From the NCBI GenBank assembly GCA_950295325.1, contig OX485803.1, forward strand, positions 63,441,554 through 63,505,553: 64,000 nt of DNA. The letters run 5' to 3'. A model generated the notes under the pieces. That model was not told the DNA's origin. It ran no database searches and saw only the letters and a list, made by a program, of their open reading frames with translations. Shown piece by piece: positions 9,924-21,300 of this stretch. The stretch is from Polytrichum commune (taxonomy: Eukaryota; Streptophyta; Polytrichopsida; Polytrichales; Polytrichaceae). A program made the position numbers and the translations under genes. Within the stretch, counting starts at the first letter, position 1; every line of letters starts with the position of its first letter.

Positions 9924-12845
9924 CTACCGAAAGTTAGGGTTTGTATCCCAGCCTGTATAATGCCGAACAACATCTTCATTCCGTGATGTCGGTCGGTAGT
10001 ACTCTACTTGTATTTGTCGAAAATGAGGGCTGGAAGTTACAAAATTTGGTTTGGACAAAGCTCTTGCCACCCACACTGGCTTTGCATATGTCTCATCTCC
10101 AGGACGCAAAATGAGCATATAACCTTCATGACAATCCACTGCAATGCGGAAAGATGGTGGCGGACGACTACTAGCAGGCCCCACGTAATGGTCGTCCACA
10201 TCAAACTCCTCTCGAACCTCTCCATTTCCCAAAAGACTAGCCTCCGAAGCTTGTACATTGACACGTGTTTGTGGCCAAAACCCATGCCTTAAAGTAAGGG
10301 GTGTATCTTGATGAAGGTTTGCCAAAGCGCCACGAACACGTGTCCAATATTGTATCCAACTTCCGTAACGAAGCCAACACGATCCACCAACATCCGCTAC
10401 CCTCAAACTCTCCCAATATTGTATGAAGCCTGATATGCCTTTACAAATGTCCTCCAAATTCTTCATGGGTATTGGTTTGCAAGGCTTAGGCTCTCCGTCA
10501 GGCAACATCGTCCTTCCTTCCCCATCAACACGCCATACAAGGAGACCCTCCGGCGGGCTCCAGTCTTGTGATGTGCACAACAACTTGTATTGCATGGCGG
10601 GGACACCATCGTCACGCACGTAGAACCGAAATTGTTGTGCCTTCGTATGCCCGATCAATCGGTGAGCTCCGCTTCGAATATACGGTTCTATAAATGCCTT
10701 GAAGTCTGGAACCTCTTCAATCATATGTGGGATGACGGGAATGTTCTCCAAATCCATGTACGACTTCATCAACAATGGGATTGTTGGAAAATCCTCCTCG
10801 CGCAACTTCATGCTCCACCGCCCAAAGGACGCATCAATATCATCATGCGTGTGGCCTACCAATAGAAAGGACACAAAAACCTCCTTGAAAATGCCTTTCG
10901 CAACCAACAACGACCAATATGCAAAAACATATCTACTTTTATTGTCCTTCGCACAATTGTCCAATTGGACACGCAGAGTTGGGGGCAAATTCTTGGCAAT
11001 CACATCTTCACTTGGTGGCTCCGGCAATGAGTGCACGCATACATCTCTTCCATCCAAGACCGCTTTATATAGAGGTGTTGATCCCGAGTTTTCAAATAGC
11101 AATCTTGATGAATAGGACGGCGGTTTCTCCAAATCACGTAAAAGCTTTGCAAATGACCCTATCGTGTGGTTTGAATCCCCCGGATACAAATCAAGAGCAT
11201 AATGAGCATACTTGACATCTCCATGCCCATGTGCAATCATTCCTGCAAAGGCAACCCAATGGTTTAATATTCAACTATAACACCAAAAAATTCACATGGT
11301 GTACATGTATGGCCCCAAGTACAATCCTAAACGCACAAATTTATGTTTAGGTAATGCAATGCAATTGTTATCAAAATCACCTGTAACCGAAACAGGAAGC
11401 TTAAAAAGGCCGTCCGTGGCTTTTATTCGATTTGCAAAACATGGTGAGGCTGTTTTGGCATGGTCCATTTTGTCATGGATGATTGTAAGGACTTCCAAAG
11501 GCCTGGAGATGGACAAAGCTCTATTTGTGTAGTAATCATTACAGTGTGCCTCTTGCATGTTCACATGCTTGAAATAGTTCATTTGATGTGCGGCATAGGA
11601 CTCTGTCCCCATCGTGTGTGCATCTCGAAGGCGTTTCAACTTCTCGCATTTGGAACAACGGGCAAATTTGTCGCCTCGTCTTTTTGTGATGTATTCGCTA
11701 AAGTGAGATTTTTTGATAGCACTCAGTTTCGACAACGAAATAGGGTCCAACCCGGCCTTCTCGCCAACTGCGTTTACGTCCAACAATATGTCTTTCCATT
11801 TCGTGCCTGTAGGAAGAACCTTCTCCACAACCTTTTCATCGGTTGCGAGTGTCCGTGTTTTGTGCGGCATTGCATCGGCAAGGGGGACAATGATGGTTGC
11901 CAGAGTGGCTGTTGCTTGTCTCGTTGCTTCTCTTGGTTTCTTTAAGCCCGTGTTCTCATGGTGACGGGCACGGCGGCCTTCATTGGCATACGCGGCTTGT
12001 CTATAAAATTCCGCTTTCGACACACCGTGAATGGTGTACCATGCCGTACAACACACGTCTATGTTCTCAAGGGTGATGACCTTGCGACCCGCTCCGTTCA
12101 CATGTATCGCCCTATGGACATCAAGTTTTTTGGTGGATCTTAGACGGAAATCTCCAAGCCACATTTCTTCACGGATGACCTTCAATTTATCTCTTGGGAA
12201 CAATTGGCAACAACGATGTACACAACAATCCTTCGTAGCAACTTCTCTAATAGACTCCTCACAGAGCAACCTTTGACGTTTACACTTATTTGCAGACGGA
12301 GTAGGACGTGTCAATGTTTCGTACTTCCGAAGGCCTTTGCGTGGCCGAATCTTTGCTTGGAGCTCCTGTTGGATTTGGACGTGTCGTCGCTCATGGTCGC
12401 GCAAGCTAACCCCCTCAATTGTCACATTCCTCAACGGCCACCTTCGCAACGAGAACCTATGAGTTGGATTGACTTCCGAATGTACAAGTGATTCTAATAT
12501 AACAACTCCAACGTCCTCGGTGCCAAGGGAGTGTTCATCAATGCAATCTTGTGGATGTGTGTTACGACAAATACCCTCCGCCACAGCAACTCCACTGTCA
12601 TTAACAAGTACCACATCCAAATTCACCCATGAAGCTCGTGAAAGCCCCGCACATTCCACAATGGGGCAAAAAGGGTCAGATGGCGAAGGACTCCCCAAAT
12701 GACCTTCATCTGCACTGTCATCAAAACTATCCTCCCCGACAATGTCTAGCTCATCCCTAGACAGAGATTGGGTGCTGCCCATGTCTTCAGAGAAGGAATC
12801 CCCTCTTCCACCAACTCCCTCCATTGCGCCTACACAAATGCACAT
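9924..12845 (-). CDS. DUF7869-like protein, two exons
   Basis: Exon 12845-11381 and exon 11242-9924 are joined across a 138-bp GT-AG intron (11380-11243) that splits a Gly codon, giving 927 aa. The first half has paired Cys/His motifs (DCCVHRCC; CSKCEKLK; EAHCNDYYTNR). The second half carries VQLDNCAKDNKSRYVF (Asp583) and VGHTHDDID (619-625). I recall this signature from eukaryotic proteins annotated DUF7869, often repeated in non-seed plants and invertebrates. An RNase-H-like, transposase-derived fold is plausible but unverified. An in-frame ATG at 12824 is a second possible start, and an AG just upstream of it leaves room for an earlier exon. Both exons are open throughout. Its 5' side abuts the palindrome array at 13.0-14.1 kb, and the gene lies between the two direct repeats at 8.1 and 16.4 kb, so it could be cargo or the core of a mobile unit. 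Confidence 0.75.
11243..11380 (-). other. Intron of DUF7869-like gene
   Basis: Minus-strand donor CAG/GTGATT and acceptor TTTGCAG/GAATGATTG. Removing it restores a continuous reading frame in which the product runs PVSVTG into MIAHGHGD. Without splicing, the first ORF stops at 11292. Confidence 0.8.
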
Positions 12846-13019
12846 GAAACCTCAACAAACATGGACACAACGTAAGGGTCCAAAAAAATCAAATATTGGA
12901 AAATGCAAAACATCACGATAAATGGGGACACTGAGGATCAAGACATTTGCAACACAAATGCAATGTGAGCTCCCAATACTATGCGCCAGTCCACAAAATG
13001 TTCCACAAAATATTTTGGG

Positions 13020-14123
13020 TGGGAGTTTGGGTCGGCCGACCTAAACCCTGTGGCACCAGGGATTGAGGGCCATCCACACCTTGCCCGTGGGATAGGGTCG
13101 GGTTCCGGTCGACCGACTCAAACCTTGTACAATGATGGGTTGAGGGCCATTTAGAATTCCATCACGCTGTGGGGAAAATTTTGGGTCGACCGACCCAATC
13201 CTTGTCATGGTCAACTACAACCTCCGAAACTCGGGAAGGGGTTGGGTCGACCGACCCAATCTTTGACGGGGTTAATCCACCCACACTGGATAGGGGTTTG
13301 GGTCGGTCGACCCAAACTTTCACAGGCTAAATCCATCCACACTGGGAAGGGGTTTGGGTCGACCGACCCAAACTTTCACAGGGTAAACCCACCACACTCG
13401 GAAGGGGTTTGGGTCGGTCGACCCAAACTTTCACAGGGTAAGTCCACCCACACTGGGAAAGGGTTTGGGTCGGTCGACCCAAACTTTCACAGTGTAAATC
13501 CACCCACACTGGGATGAGGTTTGGGTCGCTCGACCCAAACATTACATATGATGGGATAAGGTTCCTACTCTGTCCGTCCAAACCTTTTGAGTACCTTGGG
13601 TAAGGGCCATTAACAATTCGTTCACGATGTGCGAAAAAGTTTGGGTCGACCGACCCAAACCTTCTGAAAGGTTTTACGATAAACGCCCATAGTGGGGTAG
13701 GGGTTTGGGTCGACCGACCCAAATCTCAGAAGGGTCAGACTAGACCCCCCCCCCCAACACTAGTGAAGGGGTTTGGGTCGACCGACCCAAACCTCACAAG
13801 GGTCAGACTAGACCCCCCCCCAAACACTAGTGAAGGGGTTTGGGTCGACCGACCCAAACCTCACAAGGGTCAGACTAGACCCCCCCCCCAACACTAGTGA
13901 AGGGGTTTGGGTCGATCGACCCAAACCTCACAAGGGTCAGGCTAGACCCCCCCCCCCCAACACTAGTGAAGGGGTTTGGGTCGACTGACCCAAACCTCAC
14001 AAGGGTGAGACTAGAACCCGCCCACACTAGTGGAGGGGTTTGGGTCGATCGACCCAAACCTCAGAATGGTCAGACTAGAACCCGCCCACACTAGTGGAGG
14101 GGTTTGGGTCGACCGACCCAAAC
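13020..14123. repeat. Array of 22-bp palindromes in two tandem unit types
   Basis: About 17 copies of a 22-bp inverted repeat with arms GTTTGGGTCG and CGACCCAAAC around two variable bases (AC, GT, CT or AT). Clear copies begin at 13296, 13352, 13407, 13463, 13519, 13639, 13703, 13771, 13838, 13905, 13974, 14038 and 14102; those at 13020-13260 are degenerate. Spacing is about 56 bp in the first half and 63-69 bp in the second, where units also carry a C-rich run and ACACTAGTG. Every frame through the array is open because the units lack stops, so ORFs here are artefacts. The array lies 5' of the DUF7869-like gene. Confidence 0.95.
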
Positions 14124-14700
14124 CTCACAAGGGTCAGACTGAAACCCGCCAACACTAGTGTCGACCGACGTATAATACAGCGTATAATGCGGCGTATAAT
14201 GCAGCGGATATTGAGAGGTGTGTGGAATTTCATCTCATTGCAAAGTTCACTGCGGACTTGCATGCTGTGAATAGGTCCTCATGAACAACAGCGTGAACGA
14301 ACCTCGAAGTACAGCTCCGACTAAGAGTTCTCTCTACGAATTCAGGAGTGGGAGAAGAGCAAAAAAGAACCAACTTTTGGGGGGTGCGCCCCTTTATACT
14401 ATCCACCTCCACTTGCCCGACTTCCTCGTTGGATGCCTTTCCCACCTTGTTATTTCAAACCTCCTGACAGAATTCCCCGTTTTCTGTTTATTGTAGAAAA
14501 TGCGCATCTTTTAATGCCCCTCTCATACCCCAGCCGTCATATGTCTTAGTCTATGATATTTAATCTTTTTTTGGTTTTGTGTGTATATGACATACGACAT
14601 TGGGAGGAAGGGTGGCGGCCACATTAATTTTTTCAAGTGTCACAACGGTATATTTTAACCAATATGTATACCCAACCACAACTCCATTCAATGCTTTCAA
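14124..14700. other. Array edge and intergenic
   Basis: At 14161-14210 the last palindrome half runs into three short repeats of the type CGTATAATRCRG. The remainder has no supported gene. Confidence 0.4.
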
Positions 14701-14701
14701 G

Positions 14702-14812
14702 TGCAAACCTATTTAGGTGGGGTTGGGGCCATTTGGAGGTTGCAATTATGAGAGAGTTTCCAAGGCTTGAGGCCATTGTCATGATGAATAAAATTATTTA
14801 TTTGTCTCCCCT
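14702..14812 (+). repeat. Dispersed repeat, short form
   Basis: Matches 34809-35080 in two blocks (AACCTATTTAGGTGGGGTTG... and TTCCAAGGCTTGAGGCCATT...). Here the blocks are adjacent; in the other copy about 165 bp lies between them. It is directly followed by a telomere-like CCCTAAA run. Confidence 0.7.
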
Positions 14813-14828
14813 AAACCCTAAACCCTAG
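14807..14828. repeat. Interstitial telomere-like motif
   Basis: Nearly three units of CCCTAAA, the plant-type telomere repeat, at the junction of the dispersed repeat and following DNA. A second, similar run is at 15567-15602. Confidence 0.7.
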
Positions 14829-14987
14829 AACATTGCGGCTCTGTTATCTCGCATGGAAGTGTGGCAATGATAAACGTATGTGGACGTTGTTAAGGGGATA
14901 CTAACTAGCAATGTCGCTTTTTGGTTCAATCTTTTAATGTTATTTCAATCCATCCTCAAGTTCACTTCAAGTTTACTAATGTGTGTG

Positions 14988-15820
14988 ACCAAAACATCCA
15001 AAGTTGGACCCTAAACCCTTATAACATCCACAACATGAAATACGTATTGACAAAATACAAAACCAATTAGTATATCATGTTTAAACGTCCCAAATAACAT
15101 ATTAACATGATCAAGATTGTATTTACTATAACCTTCCTATTAGACTCTTCTTCATATTATGCAAACAATATCTGTTATATCTTTCTCCATTATCCAATAC
15201 ATGTGGAGGGAACAATGAATAAGAACATGATTGCGTGAATGGCTTCATTTGATGTTGTGCTTCTCTTATTTACTTTTGCATCACATTCCATATATTAAAT
15301 ACATCATGAACCATGGTTTATTGGCGACTATGTGATTCCCTAAAGTGAGCAAAACATCCAAAGTTGAACCCCTTACCCCTAATAACATCCACAACATTTC
15401 ATGTTATTTGAATAAACACAAGACCATTCACTATATCACGTTTAAACGTCCGTAATAACAAATAAACATAATCAAGATCGTCTTTTCTATTACCTTCCAG
15501 TAAAAACCTATTCTCACCAGTAAGTCAATGTTATATGTTAATATTGGATAGATTAATATGTTATAAACCTAACTCCTAACTCCTAAACCCTAAACCCTAA
15601 ATACAAAAATTCGTAGTTGTTCACTGCTACCTCCACATACAAACAACATGAACTTTATCTTGCGCCATTATGTAATATATGTGGAGGGAACATTCAATAA
15701 CAACATGATTGCGTCAAAGGGCTTCATTTGATGTTGTGGTTCTCCGATTTACTTTTATATCACATTCGAAGTACATATATCACGATCCATGGTTTATTGG
15801 CGACTATGTGATTCATTCAA
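14988..15820. repeat. Tandem duplication with telomere-like insertion in second copy
   Basis: Unit 1 (14988-15345) and unit 2 (15347-15820) share ordered words: AAAACATCCAAAGTTG, TATCA(T/C)GTTTAAACGTCC, ATGTGGAGGGAACA and CCATGGTTTATTGGCGACTA. The offset is about 358 bp at the start and 477 bp at the end because unit 2 has about 120 extra bases (about 15500-15655). That extra segment contains CCTAACTCCTAAACCCTAAACCCTAAA-type telomere-like sequence. No coding content. Confidence 0.7.
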
Positions 15821-16349
15821 GTGAGTATGTAAGGGATTTACTAAAAACTTGAGCATGTTAGCATTTCGACATAAGGATCATGCAATTCCAAACCCTGAGA
15901 AAATGCTCTTGGGGAAGGTATACATTTAGCAAACACATTCAAATATCCTAAATTTCCGAATTTCATGTTGGGGGACGGGGGTTATATTTTTTATTCATTG
16001 CATATTGTGTGAGTTCTTGGCATCATTGGTAAAGTCTAAATGTCAACGATTACATCGTTAAATGTCACGCAATTGTATTATTTTTCTAACTTGCTCAAAC
16101 AAAAGAGAAACCAATGATTTCAACTTGTTTGGGAAATTTAGGTTATGGTGTCATGTGAGTAGGGGTTAAGTCTTAGTTTTAGCATAACGTTGCGTTGTAA
16201 AAATGCATTAGTTGTATAAATGGTTTCATTTTGTAGAATACCGCATTTGATGTGCACCTTATGGGGCATTCCCTCTTGACATTAGTTAGAAGTAGTATTA
16301 GTCTAAATGCGGTTTTAGTTATCTAGGTTTCACACATATGGCTCTTTTT
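15821..16349. other. Intergenic
   Basis: AT-rich, with no gene or element recognised. Confidence 0.3.
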
Positions 16350-16860
16350 AGTGCCGAGCCTAGGTGGCAAATGATGTGGCATGGCTTAAAAGTGGAGGTT
16401 TTAAGCCTCAACCACCGACGCTCCCATCGGTACCTAAACATTAGGCAAGAATATAGGAATTTTAAAAGTGTCGCCTCCCACCCTTGTGACTGGTTGCTTT
16501 TTAGTCTTAGCTATGAGGGCACGAGGAGCTTCATTAACAAAAACCGATGGTAAGATAGGTGAGTAGTAAGGCATTTGGGGATGGGACAAAAACTACCCAA
16601 CATTCATTGCTTGGTAGATAAAACCATGAACATGTGTGAAAGCTACTTAACTAAAACCTACTTGAAAATCTCCGGAGCAAGTTCTTGTAGGTGCATTGGG
16701 ATAGTTGGATGCCTCCGCTATAACCGAGGGAGCTTTACCCGGTCTTTATAAAATAGTGAGGGTCTTAACTAAAGTCAAGTGGGAATGCCCCATTAGGGTA
16801 CTCCAAAGTGTCTTGAAAATACTAATGCCCGCTAAGGGTTTACAGTTTGGCTTTAGGATT
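16350..16860 (+). repeat. Direct repeat, copy B
   Basis: The partner of 8090-8590. It ends just before the probable transcription start region of the ParB-methylase-phosphatase gene, so it may contribute promoter sequence. Identity is high in the middle and lower at the edges. Confidence 0.75.
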
Positions 16861-17805
16861 TAGGGTTCCCCGTAATCCTAATTCCGTTGGTGCCCTAATC
16901 CCGTTGGCACCCTATTCGTGCGGTTGGGGGCCAATTCCCGAGGCATACAAAACCCCAGCCGTCACAACTTTTCGCTCTTTCTCTCTCTCTCCGCGCCAAG
17001 CATTCGCTCCGCGCCTCTTGTGGAAGCGCCGCCTCTCCTGAAGCGCCGCTTTCGCGAAGCGCAGTGGCGATTCAGGGTGGCGATTTTCTTCTCTTCCCTC
17101 CCTTCTTGTTGCTTTGGCGCCTACTGATTCTTCTCCTTCCCTCCCTTCTCTTGCTGTAGAAGTTAGGAAGTGTTTGCAATAGAACAGAAACCTAAGGAGA
17201 GAGTTTTAGAGTGCGTGAGAGTTAGTAGAGTGATTGTTGTAGAGTGAAGTAAGTAGAAGATTGTTGAAGGGTTTTCCAACATTCTAAGCTTGCGGGTTTT
17301 GGAGGCTGTATTGTAGTTGGAGAGTTTGTGAGATTTAGGAGTTCTATAAGATAATCAGGAGGTGTTTGAGAGATACAAAAGTCATTTGAGAGAGTCAGTC
17401 ATTGTTTTGAGAGATTCACTTGTTCTTAGGGATTCAGAGGTTGTTTGAAACACTCAATTGTTGTTTGAGAGATACAAAAGTCATTTGAGAGAGTCAGTCA
17501 TTGTTTTGAGAGATTCACTTGTTCTTAGGGATTCAGAGGTTGTTTGAAACACTCAATTGTTGTTTGAGAGATATCTAAGTCATTTGAGAGAGTCAGTTAT
17601 TGTTTTGAGAGATTCACTTGTTCTTAGAGATTCAGAGGTTGTTTGAAGTATTGAATTGTTGTTTGAGAGATTCAAAAGAGATCTAGGAGTTGTATGAGAG
17701 ATTGTGGATTTGTGTGAGAGGTTACATTCAACTGTTTCTGTGTTATTGGAAGAAGAACACCTGTTCTAAAGCAACTGTTTACAACAACTGCTACATACAA
17801 CAAAG
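16861..17805 (+). promoter_or_regulatory. Probable promoter and non-coding leader exon
   Basis: A CT-rich initiator-like stretch (CTTTCTCTCTCTCTCC, about 16977-16992) is followed by GC-rich DNA, then by G/A/T-rich sequence with three 99-bp tandem repeats (17363-17659). The segment ends at a good splice donor, CAAAG/GTATTT, at 17805/17806. The matching acceptor TTACAG at 18362-18367 lies directly before ATG 18368, giving a 562-bp leader intron. Transcription is inferred, not shown. Confidence 0.5.
17363..17659 (+). repeat. Three 99-bp tandem repeats in the leader
   Basis: TGTTTGAGAGATA recurs at 17363, 17462 and 17561, with a partial fourth copy at 17660. Each unit holds a smaller GAGAGATTCA-type repeat. 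The period is a multiple of three, but no ATG-started frame is maintained, so it is read as untranslated leader. Confidence 0.85.
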
Positions 17806-17923
17806 GTATTTTCTTTTATTATATGCAATAAGTGTTTGTCAATTGAAGGTATTGTAGCATACACAACGCATAAGCATTGTATATGCTACGTGCCAACTTT
17901 TAAAAATTACATTAAAATAGGAA

Positions 17924-18080
17924 AGTTTGGGGAGACGACCCAAACACGGCCACAGGTTTGGGTCGGTCGACCCAAACACAGCCTCTTGTTTGGGTCGACC
18001 GACCCAAACACAGTCTCTTGTTTGGGTCGACCGACCCAAACACAAAACAAAGCATCATGTTTGGGCCGAACGACCCAAAC
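17924..18080. repeat. Palindromes in leader intron
   Basis: Copies of the 22-bp palindrome start at 17956, 17988 and 18020 (32-bp spacing). Imperfect copies are at about 17924 and 18059, and another at about 18319. They lie in the intron 17806-18367. Confidence 0.9.
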
Positions 18081-18367
18081 AACGTCTTCTAATTATAAAC
18101 TCATAAAGAAATCCATGATTTTTGCATCAATATAAAATTCACATCCACTAAAAAATAATAATCAAGGAATGTATCAAGGAAAAGTATCAAGTAATCCTGC
18201 ATGTCACAAACAATATAAAATGCAAATCCACCCAATAATCAAAACATTCTTATTATCAATACAAATGATGCTGAAATATATAAATATACAATCCACCTAA
18301 ACCTATTCATGTCGTAGATGTTTGGGTCGAACGACCGAAACTAACATTGCACATTATTTTCTTACAG

Positions 18368-21300
18368 ATGGCTCCAAAGAAAAGACCCGGCGAAAGGTGG
18401 TTCATGCCTGCGCCGGACATGTTGTGGCAGGAGCACGAAACCCCGCAGGATGACTCCTATTCCCCTAAGGACGGGCTTGTCCTCGCGTGGTCTATACAAG
18501 TGGTTAAGGGTTCGCAATACAAAATGATTTTTGTTGTGAAGGTTGGGACCGTGGAGAAGCACACATGGGCTACTCTTACGGGGTGGGAGGTGGCATCGGT
18601 TCAGTCTCTTGGAGACTACGTGGATGTCATCCTCGAGAACAACGCTGTCCAGAACGCGCATATGTTTATGCACCAGTTCTCCGAACCCTTTGACGCTATC
18701 TATGCAAAAGAAACATGTGTAGAACCAGACGTCATCAAACCGGAGTCCATATTCATCGATAACAGTACATCGAACACAAAGGTGTCGAGCAGATTCACGA
18801 AACTAAAGCATGCAATCAGCGTGCTCAACAAAGCCCTGCAGAGCAAAACCAAGTCTCAGCAACCCGTGAGGCGGAAAGCAACCACAGAGGAAGGAGCAGG
18901 GTCGTCAAGACCTCAATCGGTGAGGAAGCCGCGACCAGTACCGGCTGACTCGCGGAGGACCACTCCCTCCCAAACACCTGCGGATAGCGAGACGCCTACA
19001 CCTTCTGGGAGCCATCAAACAACTCCATCCAAGAGGGGGAGAGAGTCATCTGTGATGACTGACGAGCCAGTCTCACCGGAGTTGCGCATGCCGAAGCCCG
19101 GCGAAGAGGTGGATGCAGGGGAGCTGCAGAAAATCGTGAACAATTTCACGACGAAATGCTCCCACTGTTTTTTCATGGGCAGGGATTTTAAGTTCGACGT
19201 GAACATCAGCCAGTGCCATCTAGCGCCACCGGAGAAGTGTGTCCGGGCAAAGGAGGATGCCTACGTTGACTGGATAATCGCGCAGATCGTTTGCGAGCAG
19301 TTTAAAGACGACAGGCAAACGATAGTAGTGATGCCACAGGGTCTCAAGAAAATGCCTACACCTGAAATGTGGCCCACAATTCAGAAGGGCGATTTTTGGC
19401 TCATAGACGGCCAGCACAGCGTGGAGGCATCCAAGAAAATCCAACTCATGAATGAGTGGGATGATCCGAACAATCAGAAGGAAAAGCTGAAGGTTTGGAA
19501 GGCACTGGTGGTGTGGTCTGACGACGAGACCAAGCTCAGCGACATCTCCCGGTACTTCAATATGGGAAATAAGAAGAGGGCCTACCAAGCTTCCTCGATA
19601 AGGAATATCATGGCCTTGCGGGAGGTGTGGGAGTTCTATGGTAGGCCTCCCAAGGAGAGGGAGAATGCGAAGGACAAGAATCCCAAATGGGAGGTGAGTA
19701 TTGTTTAGGTCGACCGACCCAAACTCCTGATGCAACTAGTTTATTTAGTTTGGATCGATCGACCCAAACTGTTGTTGCAGATGTTGGTCATGATATGGGT
19801 TGGAAATCACATGTACATATCTAACACGCATTCAAATGTTCTGTTTTGTGGACGTGCAGGATTTCAAATACCAAATGATCAACAAATTCTCCTCCATTGA
19901 TAATTCGAGCCACAAGCAGAAGAAATACAGCGACCTCAAGGGGGAGATTTACTTGATTACAGCATCTGACTCAGTTTGGAGGAAGTGGAAAACCGTGTTT
20001 GAAAAGCACGAGACGGGGGATTTTATCGACCCCGACACTGGCATTTTCTTCAGCCAAACCTCGCGCTTCAAGCAGATGAAGCCTCTCGTGAGAGAGTTCT
20101 TTAGAACTCTTCAAGGGCTGTCAGAGACGGAGGTGGAGAAGGCGGCATCTCACATCCTGCACGTGGCACCCACGGCGAAGAGGTGTTGGGTGCACCCGAA
20201 GATTGTCTTCCAAAAGCCCAAATCCTTCGTTCCTTCATGCTACACCATGAAGGAATGGACGGATAACAGGAAAAAGAAGACGACTATCGTGCAGGAGCTG
20301 CATAAACTAGTGCCAGAGAGGAATATTGTCGTGGACGGCGAGGTCCATGAGGCTAACTGGAGAGCATTCAAAGCTGAATATAAGTTCACCAGTGCCTCCA
20401 TGGCGGCTCTAATAAGGGAAGCGGGGGACGACTTCTTGCGGGCCAAGATGGTGAAGGGTGGGAAGAACCGGGCGCTTCCGGATCACACAGCGCGTGCGTT
20501 CTCGAACTTCATCAAGGAGAAGAAGATTGTCCAGTTTGAAGGGGAAGCGTACTTCAACCTTGTCATCGCCGACCCGTTGAAAATTCAGGGCTGGCCAGGT
20601 CAAGACGCCAGAATGGCGATAAGGACGAAAGCAAGGGACCGCTTTCCTTTTGGGATGATTGATTTCAGGAATATTCCTGGAAGCTCATTTGAGGGCACGA
20701 TGAGCACCCTCTTCTATGACCCCTTCCTATCTAAGTTCGTCGATTATGCAAGCCCTAAGTTCAGGGAGGTAGATATCTGGCTTTGGATAGTCGAGGATAG
20801 GAGGGCGGAGCAGGTGTACGAGCTTGTCCGGAAATTGCAGCCGGAGTATGCAGTCTCCAAGTCTCACTACATCGCCGCACCGGCGGAGGGAGCTTATACG
20901 ACGTTGAGGGACAAGAAGACCAAGTTCGTCAACGTCTTGTGTTTGTACTTCGTGTACAAAGCGGAGTTGCTGAAGGTGCCGAACCACCCTATATCCCAGA
21001 TGGACAAACTCTTCCAAGTTCCAGAAGGGTTGGGTGTCAACAAGTGCCTCTACGACGAGGCTAAATACGCGAACTATCCTTTAGATGAGCTGCGGATGGA
21101 ATTTTACGTGAGAATGATGAGGACGCTGACGAGGAGAGGGGATTGCATCTTCAACGTCTTCGGAGGCTCTAAACCTATCTATGCTGCCATGGTAAGCGAC
21201 TTTCTATAACTCGTGCACAGTTTGGGTCGATCGACCCAAACTAGGCTCTGTGTTGGTTTGGGTCGATCGACCCAAACTAGGCTCTTTGTTGGTTTGGGTC

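Noticed and set aside
13242-14094. ORFs of 60-130 codons with repeated GRPTQ/FGSVDPN peptides across the palindrome array
   Set aside because: All frames and both strands are open because the repeat unit has no stops. The peptides are translations of the palindrome, with no gene structure.
13020-14123. CRISPR-like array
   Set aside because: The repeats are palindromes in plant nuclear-type DNA, the spacers are themselves repeated rather than unique, and no cas genes are present.
8090-16860. The 8.26-kb-spaced direct repeats as LTRs of one retrotransposon
   Set aside because: No TG...CA ends, target duplications, primer-binding site or gag/pol between them. Kept only as direct repeats.
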